Shown here in pieces: positions 60,333-64,000 of a stretch of 64,000 bases of DNA (position 1 is its first letter; each line of letters starts with the position of its first letter). Source of the stretch: Vermamoeba vermiformis. Its lineage: Eukaryota > Tubulinea > Echinamoebida. The DNA lies in NCBI GenBank assembly GCA_045837725.1, contig JBEWZL010000066.1, positions 124,001-188,000 of the forward strand, in the 5' to 3' direction. The notes under the pieces are model-generated. The model saw nothing but the letters and a program-made list of their open reading frames with translations. It had not been told where the DNA came from and ran no database searches. The translations under genes and the position numbers were made by a program.

Positions 60333-62534
60333 CTATTTATTCGAAGGCACAACATTTCGTAATGTACAATGAGAGCTCTCAAAACAGTCGCAGAAGAAAT
60401 CTCCGTACTGCAAGACACCGAGCTGATGCCCCTTGTGACAGACATTAGCGCACGTGATGCACACTCCTGTGTTGCCATTCAAAGTGCACGTGAAACATTG
60501 CACCCAAAACTGCGGTGAGTAGTGGCGCTGTGTGCGGTGATATGTACAATTGTGTTTGATAAGCATTTCTTTCACGCCTGCAGTGGTTGGCATTTGATAC
60601 CGTGTCGGATCCTGGAGCACGAACGGATGCGCGCCAAAGTTGGGTCTGAACTACTGCCTTGCCGCTTGATGAGAATAAGAATCCGATGATAGGGAAGAAA
60701 GGCTTCATTGGAATATTGCGGAATTGAAATCCTAGAAGTGCTTGAGAGTTAGGACTACGCATTGAAATGTCAATAATGTCACGTACCTAAGCTCATGCCG
60801 TTCACTGTGAAAAATAATTCTTTGCTGCGCATGTCCCAGCCACATCCGACGGTAGATCCCCGACCGAATGGAGTGGAGCACATTATTCCGCTCTGAAAGT
60901 CTTCGTAGTAGACACGACCATCATCGCTGTGAAAGCCGAACGAGCCGTTCTTCCAGCCAGGCAAGCCTTCCAGGGGCTTTTCTGCTGGAGCCAGGCCGAT
61001 TGAGACTACACCAGAGGCATCGAGCTCAACGATTTGCAGCTCAAAATAATAGACGTGCGGGTATGTGATGGGAATGGCAATGTTGCCCGCTAAGGTCGTG
61101 AACTCTTTGATAGGTTGTTGGCGCATATTGAATCCGAATGTAATCGGCTTTTTGGCAGTGATCGTGTCATTCACCATTGAGATTTCCAGCTTTGAATTTT
61201 GTGGTGTCTTGAAGTAGGTGGGCAGCATGACGGGCTGTTTGTCCATCGGATGATACGGCACTGATGGCTTCAAAATCAAACTGTTCAAAGACACGTGTCA
61301 ACAACGACCTTTTGTCTCGTGTCACAGTCACCGCGATACTTACAATTGTTCCAAGCATTGTTTGGTGAGAATAAGTTCTTTTTCTAGTGCGTGGATCTCA
61401 CTGTCTTTTGAACTCGTCTCGAGTGCACGCTTCGTTGTCAATTCATCGATCAACTTGACGTGCTCGTCTGTGTCTTCAATCAAGTGTTTGTTATATTCAG
61501 CCCGTGAGCCTGTAAATGTACATCCATATTTGCTGTACGGACATGTGAGCTGCATGGCGTGACACTCGTCTTTTAAGTGCTTGGCAAGGTACTCGCGTTC
61601 AACGTCGTTGCCACAATTGTTTGGACAATGAACTGTAGTCTTTTTGCACGAGTCTTTTACATGCGCCTGGTACGTGCATTAGCCACAAATAATGTTAAAC
61701 TGTTGCAATCCTAAGGTACCTCTAATTCATTCAACTTGACCATCTCACCGCACTTTTCACATGCCTGTAATCGCATTGGGCACTCGTCTTTTTGATGCGC
61801 AGTCATGTCTTTACGCAACAGAGACACTCCACATCCAAGTCTATGCGGTATGATATTAATATTCATCAGGCAAGGTTGTGTGTTACGCCAGAATGACGTG
61901 GATGCATTAAAAAATTAACGTACGTGCAGGTAACTTCTACGTAGCCACAAGACTTCTCAAGATGTTCTTTTAATACTCCTCGCGTTAATCTTCGCGCATC
62001 ACAACCTTTGGCTGCATTGGGACATTCTATTGGTAAAATGTCGACTAATCTGCGTGCACAGCAATTAGATTCTGTATTTTATAATTTGAAGGCCAAATAT
62101 CTATTTTAAAATAATTATAATAATTTATAACGAGTGTATGGGTCGTTTCGGGCGTGACGTAAGCGAAATCTGGAAATTTACGGCCTTTTTTTTTTAATTT
62201 GAAACTAAATCGATAATTGAAATTACCTTTGAATGGGCACACTAGCTGATAAGTCATCTACTGATATCTCTTTTCGACACGATGGACAGGTCTTTGTTTT
62301 ATTTATCCATTCTTCTGCACAAGCTATAGAATAGAAAATTGCGTTACTATTACATCGCTATTTTCTATTAGGATATGGCTCGGTCAAAATCAATTTTCGT
62401 CTGAATGAGGGGCAAATCTGATCACATCGGGAATAGCTACCTTTACAAAAGCAGTGGTGACAGCAACTCGTTTCGTGAGCGTTAGTAAACTTCTCAGAAC
62501 ATATAGGACAGTCGAGTAGATCGTCTGTCGACAT
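60333..62534 (-). CDS. RING-TRAF zinc finger-SPRY-UBR-box protein (E3 ubiquitin ligase-like); one frameshift
   Basis: From ATG 62532-62534: an N-terminal RING (CPICSEKF, CCHHCFC, CAEEW, CPSC), TRAF-type zinc fingers (IECPNAAKGCDARRL, ECPMRLQACEKCG, HCPNNCGNDVEREYL, CPYSKYGCTFTG), a coiled-coil-like stretch, then a SPRY domain (YYFELQIVELDASGVVSIG, GSFGFHSDDGRVYYED, GRGSTVGCGWDM, LFFTVNGMSLG). The SPRY end (GKAVVQT / NFGAHPFVL) is split by one extra base in the GGG run at 60642-60644. Beyond it lies a Cys/His-rich module (CFTCTLNGNTGVCITC, VCHKGHQLGV, FFCDCFESSHC) matching a UBR box, which in UBR ligases binds N-degrons. RING plus UBR plus SPRY suggests a multi-receptor ligase. The stop is 60333-60335. 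Confidence 0.82.
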
Positions 62535-62693
62535 CTGTGTTCTTTTTGTTTGTGATTGTCGAAATTTAACTATCCCTAACCTTCAAGTTCGTTTATGGAC
62601 AGCAAATCTTACTCACAGAAATTAAGGGCCAAATTTTTGCATCTAGGAGGATTTATAATAGCGATACACTCACGCCCTTATAAGCATATTGGC

Positions 62694-64000
62694 TTATTTC
62701 ATCAAAAACTGATCCACTTCGTTTTGAGGCACGCGATTAATGACCACACGTCCATCATATGAAAGCGAGGCAAAAGACCAAGGGTGCTCTGTTTAATAGG
62801 AGGTACTTAGTACTGTACATACTATTAATACGACGCTGCATAGTATTACCTGAATTGCTCCAGCACACGGTGTACACGCTGTCCTCGTGGTCATCGTAGG
62901 TACGAATCATTTCGTCACGCTTGTATCTGCAAAAGAGCTATTAGTACAGTTCAATTATACATCATAATAGACTTACTTCATCTTAGAGTCGCCGTCCAAC
63001 GAAGGGTTCTGGAAGGCAATCGAAGCAGCGCTGTACAAGTTGACGAGACTGTCGGTCGAGGCACTCAACACGAGCGAGTCCTTCAACTTGTTGTAACGCA
63101 CGCACGTGACCCTGATGTTGTGTCAGTCGATCACTATCAATAAATATAACTGATATACGCACCAGTGCGAGTGATTAATGAACTGCAAGACGGGCTGTTT
63201 GGTGTTACGCCAGTCCCAGAACTTGACTTTCGAATCATCGCCACCGCTCACGAGGTAATAAGGATTGTTCGAATTAATGTCCACTGAGCGCACGAACTGA
63301 CCGTGTGCTCCTGCAATAGTGAATGCAGCTCTGCAGAGATAATTGAAGTTAGAAAAGTGGACGCTAAGTATGAGTTGCACGTGATGCGTACTTGTTGGAC
63401 TTGGAGTCCCACGAGATAATATCGAGACCACAGCACGTGACCACTTGTTCGGTGAAATATGTGTTCCACACACCCGCTGTCACTCGTTGTACATCACCGA
63501 CTTTGACGTGTGTTTTTTCCTAACGGAGCATAAGTTAGCTACTTCGAGTGGTATTGAGTTCTATGCACGTACTTGTTTAGGATTCTCAAGGTCCCAAAAT
63601 CGAATGTGTGTTTCATCGAGGGACACTACTGATGTTTTGTCATCACCTGGGTGCCACAAGATACTACAATAGTGGGTCAGATGACGTCTGGTATGGATCC
63701 TATCAAATTCAATTGTACCTTTTAATGCTGCCCTCATGTCTGCCTAATTGAGCTTTTTCTTCTAATTTTACATCTTGTTCATTGACTTTCAATAATGTGG
63801 CCTTATATTCGCTCACTACAATATTATTAGACTCCAATCAAAATATTGTCGTTGTTGCACGTACCTGCATTTGACACGGAGAATAATAGAGATGAATCAT
63901 AAGGACACGATGATAATTCCCACATTTCATTGGGGTGTTCATATATTGCTAGACGTTTAATCTCGCTGTTTTCTTCTTCAATATGGTGGATCTGTATGAT
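62694..64000 (-). CDS. EIPR1: EIPR1 (TSSC1)-like WD40 protein, 5' end outside the window
   Basis: A WD40 beta-propeller that partners the EARP/GARP tethering complexes in endosomal recycling and dense-core vesicle traffic. Visible repeats: EHPNEMWELSSCPYDSSLLF, TSVVSLDETHIRFWDLENP, GAHGQFVRSVDINSNNPYYL with GGDDSKVKFWDWRN, CVRYNKLKDSLVLSASTDS, and a final EDSVYTVCWSNS / HPWSFASLSYDGRVVINRVP, the last closely matching the family C-terminus. At least seven exons lie on the minus strand; the stop is 62694-62696. The N-terminal part runs off the right edge. Tandem upstream of the RING-TRAF gene, with about 160 bases between its stop and that gene's ATG. Confidence 0.88.

Overview
This is a linear piece of a nuclear genome from a unicellular or very simple eukaryote. 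Nearly every gene is split by many short introns of about 45-100 bases, with GTAAGT- or GTACGT-type donors and a CTAAY-like branch sequence before the AG. Intergenic gaps are usually only 25-300 bases, AATAAA signals follow several stops, and noncoding DNA is AT-rich. Gene content (small Ras GTPase, DH-PH RhoGEF, LRR and F-box proteins, a Zn2Cys6 regulator, a RING/TRAF-type ligase, an MRH-like protein, 7TM protein, EIPR1) fits an amoebozoan, an early-diverging fungus or a unicellular holozoan. I cannot decide between these from sequence reading alone. No rRNA, tRNA, CRISPR array or recognisable transposon was seen.

Left third (1-30 kb), single genes on both strands: an F-box protein fused to an eEF1A-like translation factor with a broken P-loop (219-2409, +); a Cys-rich surface protein (2859-3642, +); an LRR protein with a C-terminal F-box (3874-5505, -); a small two-TM protein (5726-6140, +); a head-to-head sulfur pair, ETHE1 persulfide dioxygenase (6424-7774, -) and a YeeE/YedE transporter (8043-9525, +); a secreted alpha/beta hydrolase (9798-13633, +); a Ras GTPase with a 5-nt microexon (13875-15033, +); an F-box protein (15246-17453, +); a DH-PH RhoGEF (17649-19918, -); a Zn2Cys6 transcription factor (20152-23289, -); an EF-hand mitochondrial carrier (24562-27176, +); and a nucleotidyltransferase of the non-canonical poly(A)/poly(U) polymerase type (27254-29248, -).

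Middle (29.5-60.3 kb): a tandem array, all on +, of large paralogous F-box proteins. There are seven recognisable copies (starts at 32315, 36189, 40254, 45309, 49185, 52857, 56663), a start-less 5' copy (about 29475) and a solitary decayed first exon (about 32040). Each full copy has a basic nuclear-localisation-like N-terminus or a shortened form of it, an F-box, a long predicted all-helical repeat region, and an acidic tail after a conserved DTGVPELN-type motif. Several copies carry single-base frameshifts, one has a large in-frame internal deletion, and one has lost its stop codon and runs into the next gene. The array is interrupted by an MRH-like secreted protein (30478-31946) and a PA-domain 7TM protein (43190-45161).

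Right end (60.3-64 kb), minus strand: a RING-TRAF zinc finger-SPRY-UBR-box ubiquitin ligase-like gene that converges on the last array member with about 24 bases between stops, then an EIPR1 (TSSC1) WD40 gene cut off by the window end.

The theme is ubiquitin-ligase adaptor expansion: ten F-box loci plus a multi-domain E3-like gene in 64 kb. F-box proteins normally connect substrates to SCF (Skp1-cullin) ligases. The helical or other C-terminal parts are therefore likely substrate receptors, and the pattern of duplication, deletion and decay looks like birth-and-death evolution.
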